Below are positions 35,332 through 44,267 of a stretch of DNA of 64,000 nucleotides, in pieces. Position 1 is the first letter of the stretch. Each line of letters begins with the position of its first letter. The notes beneath the pieces are model-generated. The model was not told where the DNA came from, made no database searches, and saw only the letters and a list, made by a program, of their open reading frames with translations. The DNA comes from Saccharofermentans sp. (GTDB lineage Bacteria > Bacillota > Clostridia > Saccharofermentanales > Saccharofermentanaceae): the NCBI GenBank assembly GCA_024684815.1, contig JAIKWL010000018.1, positions 1 to 64,000 of the forward strand. Direction: 5' to 3'. The translations under genes and the position numbers were made by a program.

Positions 35332-35426
35332 ACCTGATAACCCCGCTTATGGAACATGTACCATAACAAAAAATGCAACTCGACGCCGCATATTATACCC
35401 GATTTTCAGACAATAATCATATAAAA

Positions 35427-35452
35427 GAGCTGTCCCGGTAAAGAAACAGCTC
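35427..35452 (-). terminator. Terminator of the fab operon
   Basis: On the minus strand GAGCTGT (35452-35446 side) pairs with ACAGCTC (35433-35427), followed by TTTTAT. It lies 26 bases after the fabZ stop. The same GAGCTGTC core occurs in the terminator at 17468-17500. Confidence 0.75.
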
Positions 35453-35477
35453 CCGTAATATCTTTTGTCAAATAAGA

Positions 35478-35912
35478 TTACTGAAGGATGGCAAACTTCA
35501 ATGTGGCCTGGACAGCAACTTTGCCGTTAACCGTTGCTGTAGCTTCACCAAGGCCTACAGGACCTTTTACTGCAGTGATCCTTGTCTCAAGTCGTACAGT
35601 ATCTCCGGGAACAACGGCTGCCTTGAACTTGCACTTATCGATTCCCGCAAACACTGCGATCTTGCCCTTGAAATCTTCTCTGGAAAGGATCGCAACAGCG
35701 CCTGCCTGTGCAAGAGCTTCAACTGTGATAACACCGGGAACTATCGGCATCTCAGGGAAGTGACCTCTGAAGAAATACTCGTCATAGGTAAAGTTTTTAT
35801 AAGCGATACAATATTCACCCGGAACGTAATCCTCAACCTTGTCGATGAGAAGGAAAGGATGTCTGTGGGGAATGATCTTCATGATCTCCGTTGTGGTAAG
35901 CGCATTTGCCAT
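35478..35912 (-). CDS. fabZ: 3-hydroxyacyl-ACP dehydratase
   Basis: Dehydrates 3-hydroxyacyl-ACP in the elongation cycle of fatty acid synthesis. The 144-residue hot-dog protein has IPHRHPFLLIDKV near the start and the catalytic His in RGHFPEMPIVPGV (about 49-61), with the Glu of VEALAQAGA. Last gene of the fabHKDGFZ operon, 13 bases after fabF. AccB, which often neighbours fabZ in Clostridia, is absent. Confidence 0.96.
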   Translation of the reverse strand: MANALTTTEIMKIIPHRHPFLLIDKVEDYVPGEYCIAYKNFTYDEYFFRGHFPEMPIVPGVITVEALAQAGAVAILSREDFKGKIAVFAGIDKCKFKAAVVPGDTVRLETRITAVKGPVGLGEATATVNGKVAVQATLKFAILQ

Positions 35913-35925
35913 TTATGGATCCTCC

Positions 35926-37158
35926 TTATTCTTCAAACTTCCTGACTATCATTGAAGCATTGTGTCCGCCGAATCCCAGGTTGTTTGTCATAGCATAAAC
36001 TATATCGCGATTTTTAGGTTCGATAAAGGTGTAATCGAGATCCATCTCGCCCTCGGTCTCTTTTGAGCCTGCCGTAACATGAACAAAACCGTCCTGAATG
36101 GATTTTACGCATGTGATGAGTTCAACACCGCCGGCACCTCCGAGAACGTGACCTATCATGGACTTCGTCGAGTTGATCGCAATATTCATGATATCTTCCT
36201 TGAAAGCATATTTCATTGCCCGTGTCTCGAAAAGATCGTTGTGATGGGTTGAAGTTCCATGAGCATTTATATAGTCGACGTCAGAAGGCATGATGCCTGC
36301 TTCCTTCATCGCAATGATCATTGCTTCTCCTGCTCCGCTTCCGTCTTCTGCGGGTGATGTGATGTGATACGCATCGCATGTTGCTCCGTATCCGACTATC
36401 TCGGCAAGTATCTTAGCGCCCCTTGCCTTAGCGTGTTCATATTCTTCTATGACAAGCACGCCGGAACCTTCACCGATAACAAATCCGTCCCTGTCCTTAT
36501 CGAACGGTCTGGAAGCTGTCTCCGGATCCTCGTTTGTGGATAAAGCGGTTAGAGCCGCAAAACCCTGGACGCCTGTCTTACATACTGCAGCTTCGCATCC
36601 ACCTGTTATCATGACATCTGCATCGCCGTACTTAACAGCCTTGAAAGCATCACCTATGGAGTGAAGTCCTGTTGCGCAAGCCGTAACCACACATGTGTTG
36701 ATACCTTTCATTCCGTACATGATCGCGATATTGGCCGAAGCCATGTTGGCGATCATCATGGGGATGTACATGGGAGCTATCTTTCCGCTCTTCTCATATC
36801 TTACCTGCTCTCTTTCATGAGCCTGCATGGAACCGATACCCGAGCTTACGATTACGCCTACTCTGTAAGGATCTTCCTTCTCCATGTCAAGACCGGACTG
36901 CTCTATCGCTTCCTTTGCGGCTGCGACAGCGAAATGAGCGAATGGTTCCATACGCTTCATCGTCTTGAAATCCATATAGTTCTGAGGATCAAAATCCTTT
37001 ACTTCGCAAGCAAGCTTTACCTTGGAATTGCTTGCATCGAATTTTGTGATCGGCGCTGTGGCTGCCTTTCCTTTCTTAAGACCTTCCCAAAAAGTCTCAA
37101 CGCTGTTACCCAGCGGGGTGATCGCACCCATGCCGGTTACTACGACTCTGTTTGCCAT
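35926..37158 (-). CDS. fabF: Beta-ketoacyl-ACP synthase II
   Basis: Condenses acyl-ACP with malonyl-ACP. The 410-residue thiolase-fold protein has all three catalytic residues: Cys in VVTACATGLHS (about 163), His in NAHGTSTHHND (about 302) and His in MIGHVLGGAGG (about 339). A 51-base gap with a ribosome site separates it from fabG. Standard length and order for a Firmicute fab operon. Confidence 0.97.
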   Translation of the reverse strand: MANRVVVTGMGAITPLGNSVETFWEGLKKGKAATAPITKFDASNSKVKLACEVKDFDPQNYMDFKTMKRMEPFAHFAVAAAKEAIEQSGLDMEKEDPYRVGVIVSSGIGSMQAHEREQVRYEKSGKIAPMYIPMMIANMASANIAIMYGMKGINTCVVTACATGLHSIGDAFKAVKYGDADVMITGGCEAAVCKTGVQGFAALTALSTNEDPETASRPFDKDRDGFVIGEGSGVLVIEEYEHAKARGAKILAEIVGYGATCDAYHITSPAEDGSGAGEAMIIAMKEAGIMPSDVDYINAHGTSTHHNDLFETRAMKYAFKEDIMNIAINSTKSMIGHVLGGAGGVELITCVKSIQDGFVHVTAGSKETEGEMDLDYTFIEPKNRDIVYAMTNNLGFGGHNASMIVRKFEE

Positions 37159-37209
37159 TTATTCTGTTTCTCCGTAAATCTTATTTTCGAGATGCAATTA
37201 AGCATCAGA

Positions 37210-37956
37210 TCACATGTGCATTCCGCCGTCAACGCTCAATACCTGTCCCGTGATGTAAGAAGCATCATCAGAGCAGAGGAAGTTGACTGCATTGGCGATA
37301 TCTTCGGGCTGACCGTAACGCTTGAGAGGGATCATTTCAAAGATCGCCTCCTTCTGCTTGTCTGAGAGGACAGCTGTCATGGGTGTCTCAACATATCCGG
37401 GAGCGATTGCATTGAATGTGATGTTCCTTGAAGCGAACTCTCTTGCGCATGACTTGGTAATACCGATGATTCCGGCCTTTGAAGCGGAATAGTTGACCTG
37501 GCCTGCCTGGCCCTCGATGCCGACGATAGAGGAAATGCTTACGACTCTTCCCTCTCTCTTCTTCATCATGATCGGTGCTGTATGCTTGATGAAGTTGAAT
37601 GTACCCTTGAGGTTAACTGCGATAACTGAATCGAAATTCTCCTCTGTCATCTTGATGAGCAGTCCGTCTCTTGTGATACCTGCGTTATTTACGAGGATGT
37701 AGATCCCTCCGAAGTCCTCGTTGATCTGAGCTACTGTCTCGCCGACTTTCTCAAAATCTGCAACGTTGCACTGATAAGCCTTGGCATCAACGCCCAGAGC
37801 TTTTACTTCTTCTTCAGCTTCCCTGCTGTTTTCCAAAGGGCAGGCATCAACGATAGCGATGTTATATCCGCTCTTTGCAAGCCTGATGGCGATAGCCTTG
37901 CCGATACCTCTTGAAGCGCCTGTAACTATAGCAGTCTTTCCTGTATTTTCTGACAT
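37210..37956 (-). CDS. fabG: 3-oxoacyl-ACP reductase
   Basis: NADPH-dependent short-chain dehydrogenase of 248 residues. The cofactor loop is TGASRGIGKAIA, the catalytic set Ser...Tyr-x3-Lys lies in SSIVGIEGQAGQVNYSASKAG, and the end DGGMHM is typical of FabG. It sits 14 bases downstream of fabD. A paralogue lies at 44267-45001 in the KS-CLF operon. Confidence 0.96.
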   Translation of the reverse strand: MSENTGKTAIVTGASRGIGKAIAIRLAKSGYNIAIVDACPLENSREAEEEVKALGVDAKAYQCNVADFEKVGETVAQINEDFGGIYILVNNAGITRDGLLIKMTEENFDSVIAVNLKGTFNFIKHTAPIMMKKREGRVVSISSIVGIEGQAGQVNYSASKAGIIGITKSCAREFASRNITFNAIAPGYVETPMTAVLSDKQKEAIFEMIPLKRYGQPEDIANAVNFLCSDDASYITGQVLSVDGGMHM

Positions 37957-37970
37957 TTTCCTACCTCCTG

Positions 37971-38891
37971 TTATTCAGCTGTTTTCTCTAATAGTTTTTC
38001 TATATCTTCAGGTGTTGATACACCGATAACCTTTATGGACGGAACCGTCTTTCTGACAAATCCTGCGATCGTCCTTCCGGGACCAACTTCGATTATCGTA
38101 TCGACACCCATCTTCTCCAATTCATAGAGCGTCTGTTCCCACTTTACGGGATTGGACACCTGGGCTTCAAGAAGTTCTTTTATCTCTGCTTTGTCGCTTA
38201 CGGGAGACGCTGTAACGTTCGGGATATAAGGGATCTTAAGATCCTTCAGTTCGACATTTGCAAGTTCTTTTGCAAGTTCCTCGCCTGCTGTTTTCAGAAG
38301 AGGTGAATGGAAAGGTCCTGAAACATTTAATTCGACAACCTTCTTTGCGCCTGCTTCCTCGAGCCTCGGCATAGCCTCATGAACCGCTTCCTTTTTACCG
38401 GTGATAACGATCTGTCCGGGACAGTTGAAGTTAGCGAGCCAGCAGCCGTCGATCTTATCCGTAACACTTTCGATAGTCTCAGCATCAAGTCCCACAATGG
38501 CTGCCATCGTGCCTTCACCTGCAGGAACGGCATTGGACATGAGTCTTCCTCTTAATCTTGTAAGTCTTACCGCATCTTCAAAGCTGAGCGCGCCTGCCAC
38601 ATAAAGACTGCAGTATTCACCGAGCGAAAGCCCTGCAGTAACGTCCGGCCTGATGCCTGCAAGGAGCAGAGCATCCGTAATAATGCAGCATGCCGTAACC
38701 AGAGCCGGCTGTGTATATTCCGTAATGTTGATGTCTTCATTGGGCTCGAAAAGGAGCTTGTTCATATCCACTCCTGAAGCCTTTGCCGCTTCGGAGATCA
38801 TGTCGGCATAGTGTTCGCCCGACTTGACGAATCCTTCTGCCATTCCTACCTGCTGTACGCCCTGACCCGGATAACAAAATGCTATTTTCAT
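37971..38891 (-). CDS. fabD: Malonyl-CoA:ACP transacylase
   Basis: Loads malonyl groups onto ACP. The 306-residue protein starts KIAFCYPGQGVQQVGM, has the nucleophile Ser in GLSLGEYCSL (about 92) and the catalytic His in VSGPFHSPLL (about 200). It overlaps fabK by one base. It is the only acyltransferase in the window and could also serve the ACP at 47290. Confidence 0.96.
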   Translation of the reverse strand: MKIAFCYPGQGVQQVGMAEGFVKSGEHYADMISEAAKASGVDMNKLLFEPNEDINITEYTQPALVTACCIITDALLLAGIRPDVTAGLSLGEYCSLYVAGALSFEDAVRLTRLRGRLMSNAVPAGEGTMAAIVGLDAETIESVTDKIDGCWLANFNCPGQIVITGKKEAVHEAMPRLEEAGAKKVVELNVSGPFHSPLLKTAGEELAKELANVELKDLKIPYIPNVTASPVSDKAEIKELLEAQVSNPVKWEQTLYELEKMGVDTIIEVGPGRTIAGFVRKTVPSIKVIGVSTPEDIEKLLEKTAE

Positions 38892-39823
38892 TATGCTTCG
38901 AGTTTCCTTCCTAAAAGTTTATCTGCCTGCTCGAACATCGATTCTATGATGACCTTTGCAGGTCTTACTTCCTTGACTAGGCCTGCGATCTGGCCTGCCA
39001 TGAATGTACCTTCCCTGATGTCGCCTTCCACTACAGCCTTGCGGAGACTTCCAACTGTAAGTCCCTCAAGCTCTTCAAAGGTAACGCCGCTCTGCTCCAT
39101 CTCAAGATACTTGTTGGAAAGGGCGTTTCTTATCTGTCTTACAGGGTGGCCGTAAGATCTTCCGGTTACTCTTGTCGAGTTATCCTTTGCCTTAATGACC
39201 ATATCCTTGTAGTTCTGGTGGACATTTACTTCATCGCATGCGCAGAATACAGTTCCGCACTGGACGCCTTCGGCACCGAGCATGAAAGCAGCTGCAACGC
39301 CTCTGCCGTCTGCGATACCGCCTGCAGCAATAACCGGAATGGATACAGCATCAACGACCTGGGGAACCAGTGTCATTGTCGTGGCTTCACCGATATGTCC
39401 GCCGGACTCCGTACCCTCTGCGATAACCGCGTCTGCACCGCACTGCTCCATTCTCTTTGCAAGAGCAACACCTGCTGTGACGGGAACGACGATGATGCCT
39501 GCCTCTTTCCACATATCCATGTACTTTTCCGGAGAGCCTGCGCCTGTCGTTACGACCTTAACCTTCTCTTCTGCGATTACCTTTGCGATCTCGGGAGCTC
39601 TGGGATTCATGAGCATGAGGTTTACGCCGAACGGCTTGTCTGTTGCTTCCCTGCACTTCTTGATCTGGTCACGGAGCCAGTTCTCGTCAGCGCCGCCGAC
39701 GCCGATGATGCCGAGACCGCCTGCCTCTGAAACTGCTGCAGCGATGTGCCAGTCAGCAACCCAGGCCATACCGCCCTGGAAAATAGGATATTTAATTCCA
39801 ATCAAATCTGTGATCCTGGTCAT
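38891..39823 (-). CDS. fabK: Enoyl-ACP reductase II (FMN, FabK type)
   Basis: Reduces enoyl-ACP in the last step of the cycle; FMN-dependent and insensitive to triclosan in known members. The 310-residue TIM barrel begins ITDLIGIKYPIFQGGMAWVAD, and the FMN site AAGGIADGRGVAAAFMLGAEGVQCGT is clear near residues 175-200. NPD-like proteins look similar, but position inside the fab operon settles FabK. Confidence 0.95.
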   Translation of the reverse strand: MTRITDLIGIKYPIFQGGMAWVADWHIAAAVSEAGGLGIIGVGGADENWLRDQIKKCREATDKPFGVNLMLMNPRAPEIAKVIAEEKVKVVTTGAGSPEKYMDMWKEAGIIVVPVTAGVALAKRMEQCGADAVIAEGTESGGHIGEATTMTLVPQVVDAVSIPVIAAGGIADGRGVAAAFMLGAEGVQCGTVFCACDEVNVHQNYKDMVIKAKDNSTRVTGRSYGHPVRQIRNALSNKYLEMEQSGVTFEELEGLTVGSLRKAVVEGDIREGTFMAGQIAGLVKEVRPAKVIIESMFEQADKLLGRKLEA

Positions 39824-39854
39824 AATCTTATATCTCCTTTTTCACTGATTAACT

Positions 39855-40832
39855 TTAGTAAACAATATAGTTAGCATCCCATGTGAGGCCTGCGCCAAAA
39901 CTTGCGAGCACGAGCTTCATTCCGGGCTTGAGCCTTCCGTCCTGCTTCATTTCGGTAAGGAGCATCGGAATGCTCGCAGATGAAACATTGCCGTAATTCA
40001 TGATGTTCATTGGGAACTTAGCTCTGTCGATCCCGAGCTTTTTAGCAGTAGCTTCGATGATGCGCGCATTTGCCTGGTGGAGGATAAAGTAATCCACGTC
40101 ATTCTCGAGATCAAAGCTGTACTTCTCAGCAAGATCCTTGATTATCTGAGGAACTTCCGATACTGCAAACTTAAATACTTCTCTTCCCTGCATGTAGAAA
40201 GCAGTTGCTGTCTTGAAGCCTTCTTCCTCCCACCTGTCGGGCTGTCTTGCAGCCTCGCATCTGAGGCAGTCGCTTCTATATCCTGAAGATCTCATGATGA
40301 ACTCGTTACGCTTGATGTCCTCAGCCTTAAGAACCGCAGCACCTGCACCGTCGCCAAAGAGGATACATGTTCCTCTGTCCTCATAGTTCGCAAAATTCGA
40401 ATTGCACTCGGTACCGATTACAAGAGCAGTCTTGGAGTTGCCTGACTCGATAAAGCCCTGAACAGTATTGAATGCAACGATGAAACCGGGACATGCGCAT
40501 ACAACATCAAAGCATCCGCAATTCTCGGTTACGCCCAGTTCTCTCTGAACAATACAGGACAGAGCAGGTATAACACTGTCTGATGTAGTAGAAGCCGTTA
40601 CGATGAGGTCGATGTCCTTAGGATCTATCCCCGCATCCTCTACGGCTTTCTTTGCAGCCTCAACAGCCATCGTAGACGGCTTCTCTGTAATATGGTCTGC
40701 AATATGTCTTTCCTTGATACCGGTACGCTCTGTGATCCACTCGTCGCTCGTATCCAGAAATTTTGCAAAGTCGTCATTGGTTACGACCTTCTTCGGTATA
40801 TACGATCCGAGACCTATGATTCTTCCTGTCAT
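39855..40832 (-). CDS. fabH: Beta-ketoacyl-ACP synthase III
   Basis: Starts fatty acid synthesis by condensing acyl-CoA with malonyl-ACP. The 325-residue protein has the catalytic Cys in DVVCACPGFIVA (about 112), His in FILHQANARI (about 251) and Asn in NYGNVSSASIP (about 281). First gene of the operon; the leader is about 80 bases and can fold into a GC-rich hairpin just upstream of the ribosome site. acpP does not follow it. Confidence 0.96.
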   Translation of the reverse strand: MTGRIIGLGSYIPKKVVTNDDFAKFLDTSDEWITERTGIKERHIADHITEKPSTMAVEAAKKAVEDAGIDPKDIDLIVTASTTSDSVIPALSCIVQRELGVTENCGCFDVVCACPGFIVAFNTVQGFIESGNSKTALVIGTECNSNFANYEDRGTCILFGDGAGAAVLKAEDIKRNEFIMRSSGYRSDCLRCEAARQPDRWEEEGFKTATAFYMQGREVFKFAVSEVPQIIKDLAEKYSFDLENDVDYFILHQANARIIEATAKKLGIDRAKFPMNIMNYGNVSSASIPMLLTEMKQDGRLKPGMKLVLASFGAGLTWDANYIVY

Positions 40833-40902
40833 TACTAAAACCTCTTTATTCTATCCCTTTGGGAAGCCCGGATCATGAATATGCCGGCTCCCCAAACTAA
40901 AT

Positions 40903-40919
40903 AGTTTGATTGTCAAAGT
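40903..40919. promoter_or_regulatory. FabT-type operator upstream of fabH
   Basis: AGTTTGA-TTG-TCAAAGT is a near-perfect dyad close to the published FabT site of Gram-positive bacteria, which has TTTGA and TCAAA halves. It overlaps the -10 element, as expected for a repressor. A second dyad CAAACT/AGTTTG (40893-40898, 40903-40908) shares its left arm. No fabT gene is in the window. Confidence 0.7.
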
Positions 40920-40945
40920 ATTCCACAGGTACAGTTTTTTGTCAA
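40917..40945 (-). promoter_or_regulatory. fab operon promoter
   Basis: On the minus strand TTGACA (40945-40940), a 17-base spacer and AATACT (40922-40917). The -10 overlaps the FabT-type dyad. Confidence 0.7.
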
Positions 40946-41095
40946 GTGTAAAGCTCCCCCGTGATACCCCGCACATGAGGTATTATTAAGGCAAACAGGC
41001 ATATTCAATTCATAAGCGGGATGGATGTGCATGCTTAGCAACCCGAAAACAAACAGCCGGCAATATATGCTTGTTCAAAGAAAAACGCACCCCTT

Positions 41096-41374
41096 TTGGA
41101 TAAGCTAATAAAAGATCTGTATTGCACCGATGCAGATGAGATCAATTACAAAGAGTTATCCGACAGAGTCAGACAGTTTAAGGAAACTGAGGAAGGAGTT
41201 AATGATATGTGCGATATATTAGATGAAATGAGAAATGAAGCTGTTGAAAAAGACAGAATAGAGAATGCTAAAAAAATGATTAATGATGGCTCGTTATCAC
41301 TCGAGAAGATTGCAGAGTTTTCCGGCCTCTCAATCGAAAAAGTCAGAGAGCTTGCCGGTAATAAGTCAGCATAA
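41096..41374 (+). pseudogene. C-terminal remnant of Rpn-family nuclease
   Basis: The 92 codons read as the tail of Rpn (PD-(D/E)XK recombination-promoting nuclease/transposase-like) proteins: NYKELSDRVRQFKETEEGVNDMCDILDEMRNEAVEKDR followed by the repeat-type end MINDGSLSLEKIAEFSGLSIEKVRELAG. The nuclease domain, about 200 residues, is absent; the only upstream in-frame start is a TTG without a ribosome site. It is therefore a truncated copy. It lies in the 630-base gap between fabH and the LRR gene, which otherwise holds only regulatory elements. Confidence 0.75.
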
Positions 41375-41402
41375 TCTATTTACAGTGTGTTTATCAGTCA
41401 TT

Positions 41403-41436
41403 AATTAGGGTTGCGGAAATTTCCGCAACCCTAATT
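41403..41436. terminator. Bidirectional terminator, perfect 34-base palindrome
   Basis: AATTAGGGTTGCGGAAA (41403-41419) is followed at once by its exact complement (41420-41436). It lies between the Rpn remnant and the end of the LRR gene and could stop transcription from either side, although T tracts are short. Confidence 0.75.
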
Positions 41437-41460
41437 GCTGCTTCAATAAAGCAAGAAATC

Positions 41461-43134
41461 TTATGGATTCGTGCAGTAGCCTTTAGCATCGAAATTGTAG
41501 TTCTTGCCGTCGATCTTCCAGGTGCCGTTCTTTGCATACCATCCGGCTGTATCCTGATAGTACCAGCCCTTAGAATTCTTCTTCCAACTTGCTCTTGCAG
41601 TATAAGTCCATGTGCCGTTTGTATTGAGCCAGTAACCGTTCCGGTATTCCTCTGCTGCCATATATCCATCAGGTTTGAAGAAATACCATTTGTTATCGAT
41701 CTTAAGCCACCGATTCTTAGGATACCAACCGTTGGCATCCTGAAAATAAGTGCCCTTGGTATCAGACTTCCATGAAGCCCTGTACTTATATGTCCATGCG
41801 CCGCTCTTATCAAGATAGTATCCGTTAACATATTCCTCTGATGCCATAGCGCCATTGGACTTGAAGTAGTAATCCACACCACCTATCTTCTGCCATCCGG
41901 TCCTCATCTTTCCGTTGACGTCAAAGTAATACCATCCACCGGATATCTGCTGCCAGCCTGTTGCCATCTCACCCGTTGATCTCAAATAGAACCAGGCGCC
42001 GCCTTCTTTAATCCAACCGGTCTGAACAAACCCGTTGGCATCAGAGTAATACCAGTTGCTGCCGACCTTGAACCAGCCTGTTGCAATGGTTGCATCATCT
42101 TTCAAGTATATCCAGTTATTGCTTATTTTGTTCCAGCCGTATGCAGTAATAAGCGTTACTGAACGGTCGATTATAAAACCATTGTCGCTGCTGGAAGAAA
42201 AATCTTGTCCATAATGAATAGCTGAATCAGGCAAACCGGTTAATTTTCTAGGATATACACCGGTCGTAAATGCTTCCAGCAAATACTGGTTATCCCCAAT
42301 AAATAGATATTTAAGGGAGTTGTTGAAACACCTCAGTTGTTTCAATGCGGAATTCTTTCTGAGATCAAGACCTGAGAGCTGGTTGTTGTAGCATAATAAC
42401 TCTCTCAGCACAGTATTCCGGCTCAGATCAAGACTTTTAAGCTGATTCTTCTCACACGATAAAAAAGTCAGAGCGGTATTCCTGCTTAGATCAAGTTCCT
42501 GAAGTTTGTTATCATTACAATTCAAATACGTTAAACCGGTATTTTTACTCACATCAAGGCTGGTCAGCTGGTTGTAATGGCAGTCAATATGTGTCAGAAC
42601 CGTATTTCTTCTCAGATCGAGGCTTGACACTTTCAGATCCGCGCAATCCAATTCTTTCAAATATATATTCCTGCTCACATCAAGACTGGTAATCAGGTTA
42701 TATGAACAAACCAGTTCCGTCAGTGCTGTGTTCATTCTTACATCGAGGCTTGTCAGCTTATTGGAGTGGCATCTGAGCTCTTTCAGTTCGGTATTCTTAC
42801 TCAAATCAAGGCTTGTGATCTTATTGTTGAAACAATAGAGGTATTCAAGGGAAGTAAAATATTCAATACCTTTCATATCTGTAATGGAACAGAATACAAC
42901 ATAAATAGATTTGACTTTGCTGATCTCCGAATCACTTAAGAAACCGTTGCCGTCTTTATCACATTCTTTAGATACATAACTTCTGAAATTCTCATCCGGG
43001 AAATTAGTCTCATTGATCTCAATTCCCGAAGCGGCATTGACCGTAACAGTTGCCTCGGGAAGACTAAAGAACACAAATATAGCTAATGCCGCAGCAAGAA
43101 CAGATACAAGGATCTTAAGACTTTTTGCTTCCAT
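41461..43134 (-). CDS. Secreted LRR protein with choline/glucan-binding repeats
   Basis: Surface protein of 557 residues. After a signal peptide (to about residue 36, VNAAS) comes an EF-hand-like loop DKDGNGFLSDSE, then about nine leucine-rich repeats of 21 residues (LTSLDVSKNTGLTYLNCNDN), and from about 340 nine or ten aromatic Trp/Gly repeats of the cell-wall-binding type (TGWQQISGGWYYFDVNGKM). The repeats should hold it to teichoic acid or glucan while the LRRs contact a partner. I use the ATG at 43134 with GGAGAGG just before it; a TTG at 43146 is less likely. A broken copy of its 3' end lies upstream. Confidence 0.9.
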   Translation of the reverse strand: MEAKSLKILVSVLAAALAIFVFFSLPEATVTVNAASGIEINETNFPDENFRSYVSKECDKDGNGFLSDSEISKVKSIYVVFCSITDMKGIEYFTSLEYLYCFNNKITSLDLSKNTELKELRCHSNKLTSLDVRMNTALTELVCSYNLITSLDVSRNIYLKELDCADLKVSSLDLRRNTVLTHIDCHYNQLTSLDVSKNTGLTYLNCNDNKLQELDLSRNTALTFLSCEKNQLKSLDLSRNTVLRELLCYNNQLSGLDLRKNSALKQLRCFNNSLKYLFIGDNQYLLEAFTTGVYPRKLTGLPDSAIHYGQDFSSSSDNGFIIDRSVTLITAYGWNKISNNWIYLKDDATIATGWFKVGSNWYYSDANGFVQTGWIKEGGAWFYLRSTGEMATGWQQISGGWYYFDVNGKMRTGWQKIGGVDYYFKSNGAMASEEYVNGYYLDKSGAWTYKYRASWKSDTKGTYFQDANGWYPKNRWLKIDNKWYFFKPDGYMAAEEYRNGYWLNTNGTWTYTARASWKKNSKGWYYQDTAGWYAKNGTWKIDGKNYNFDAKGYCTNP

Positions 43135-43181
43135 CAACCTCTCCAACTTTCATTATAAAATATAGAATTACCTGTTTGCAG

Positions 43182-43210
43182 ATTATCGCATCTTTTTATC
43201 TTGTTGTGAA
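43182..43210 (-). promoter_or_regulatory. Promoter of the LRR surface protein
   Basis: On the minus strand TTCACA (43210-43205), a 17-base spacer and GATAAT (43187-43182); each differs from consensus by one base. Start near 43175 leaves a 40-base leader. Confidence 0.75.
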
Positions 43211-43280
43211 CAAAACTTCTGCAACACAAAAGGTGTACCCGGTAATACGAAGTAATCCCATATGTCGCTGAAGCATAAAT

Positions 43281-43314
43281 GACCGGCTCAGGCAAATATC
43301 CACCTAAGCCGGCC
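43281..43314 (-). terminator. Terminator after the broken repeat-protein fragment
   Basis: GACCGGCTCAGG (43281-43292) and CCTAAGCCGGCC (43303-43314) form a 12-base stem with minor mismatch on the minus strand, followed by ATTTATG. It probably ended the original gene whose tail remains at 43337-43488. Confidence 0.6.
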
Positions 43315-43336
43315 ATAGTCAAATTAAATAGTTTTC

Positions 43337-43488
43337 TTACGGATTCGTGCAGTAGCCTTTAGCATCGAAATTGTAGTTCTTGCCGTCGATCTTCCAGGTG
43401 CCCTTCTTTGCATACCATCCGGCCGTATCCTGATTGTACCAGCCCTTGGAATTCTTCTTCCACGAAGATCTCGGTTTGTATGTCCATG
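43337..43488 (-). pseudogene. 3' fragment of a choline-binding repeat protein gene
   Basis: This 152-base stretch encodes the same ending as the LRR protein (SWKKNSKGWY...KNYNFDAKGYCTNP). It aligns without gaps to 41461-41612; about the first 125 bases are nearly identical, then the copies diverge. Homology stops at 43488, just before the terminator of the next gene, so no complete gene exists. It is a leftover of a tandem paralogue or a recombination scar. Confidence 0.85.
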
Positions 43489-43505
43489 CACCAAAAATTA
43501 ATACA

Positions 43506-43526
43506 AAAGCCGCAGGCCGCGGCTTT
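43506..43526 (-). terminator. Terminator of the ACP/KS-CLF operon
   Basis: AAAGCCGC (43506-43513) and GCGGCTTT (43519-43526) form a perfect 8-base GC-rich stem with a 5-base loop and T-rich flanks on both sides. It lies 7 bases after the flavodoxin-like gene. Confidence 0.85.
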
Positions 43527-43532
43527 TTTTGA

Positions 43533-44267
43533 CTAATTTTCAAATCTGCTCGCAGCCCATCCGCCTTCGTTTAAATGGGAACTTGTAAGGTTAGCAAATC
43601 CCTCGGGTGAAAGGAGCGGGATCTGGAGTTTCCTTATGGTCTCAGGATCAAGCTTAAAATCGTTTGCACAATATTCAGCGCCGGCCTTCTTAAGATCATC
43701 GAGATATACCCTGATCTGTCTTTTTGCTTTGCCGGTCATGAATACTTCACCCATGGGACAGAGAATGCATGTATATCTGTCCCTGCCGCCGCAGATCAAG
43801 TCATACTGTGCGAGAAGTGCAGGATATACCGGTTCTAATTCGACATATCCGCAGGAACTTATGACTACGAATTTCTTGTTGAAGATAGAAGGATCCCTCA
43901 TCTTGTTGAATGTCTGCCTGTCATCAGACCTCGTGCCCATGTAGGGCTCTGCAAGAGAAAGGCATCTGTCGGTGACTGCCTTAAGCTGAGAAGGCATGCC
44001 GTAGAAATATAGCGGGAAACTCTCGATGATGATGTCGGCTTCCTTTACAGCATTTAAGATCTCCGGCATATCGTCTTTGATCGCGCATGTTCCGTCAGGA
44101 GATGCCCAGCAGGCAAAGCAGCCTCTGCAGGGCTTTATATCTTTGGCATAGATATCGATCTGCTTTACTTCCGTGCCTTCGGGAAAGCCTGATACAAAAG
44201 CTTTTGTTACGTTTAGAGTATTGCTTTTTTCGAGCTTCGGACTGCCGTTAAGAATAAGTACTTTCAT
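43533..44267 (-). CDS. Flavodoxin-like NAD(P)H oxidoreductase
   Basis: Protein of 244 residues of the NADPH-dependent FMN reductase/flavodoxin-like fold. LILNGSPKLEKSNTLNVTKAF forms the FMN phosphate loop, and CRGCFACWASPDGTCAIKDDM is the Cys-rich segment seen in multimeric flavodoxin-like reductases. Its ATG overlaps the stop of the ketoreductase gene (TAATG), so it is translationally coupled to the KS-CLF operon and may reduce or oxidise the product. Iron-sulfur binding is possible but not shown. Confidence 0.85.
   Translation of the reverse strand: MKVLILNGSPKLEKSNTLNVTKAFVSGFPEGTEVKQIDIYAKDIKPCRGCFACWASPDGTCAIKDDMPEILNAVKEADIIIESFPLYFYGMPSQLKAVTDRCLSLAEPYMGTRSDDRQTFNKMRDPSIFNKKFVVISSCGYVELEPVYPALLAQYDLICGGRDRYTCILCPMGEVFMTGKAKRQIRVYLDDLKKAGAEYCANDFKLDPETIRKLQIPLLSPEGFANLTSSHLNEGGWAASRFEN

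Noticed and set aside
43489..43543. Upstream extension of the repeat-protein fragment
   Set aside because: Homology ends at 43488; beyond it the frame runs through the terminator of the flavodoxin-like gene.
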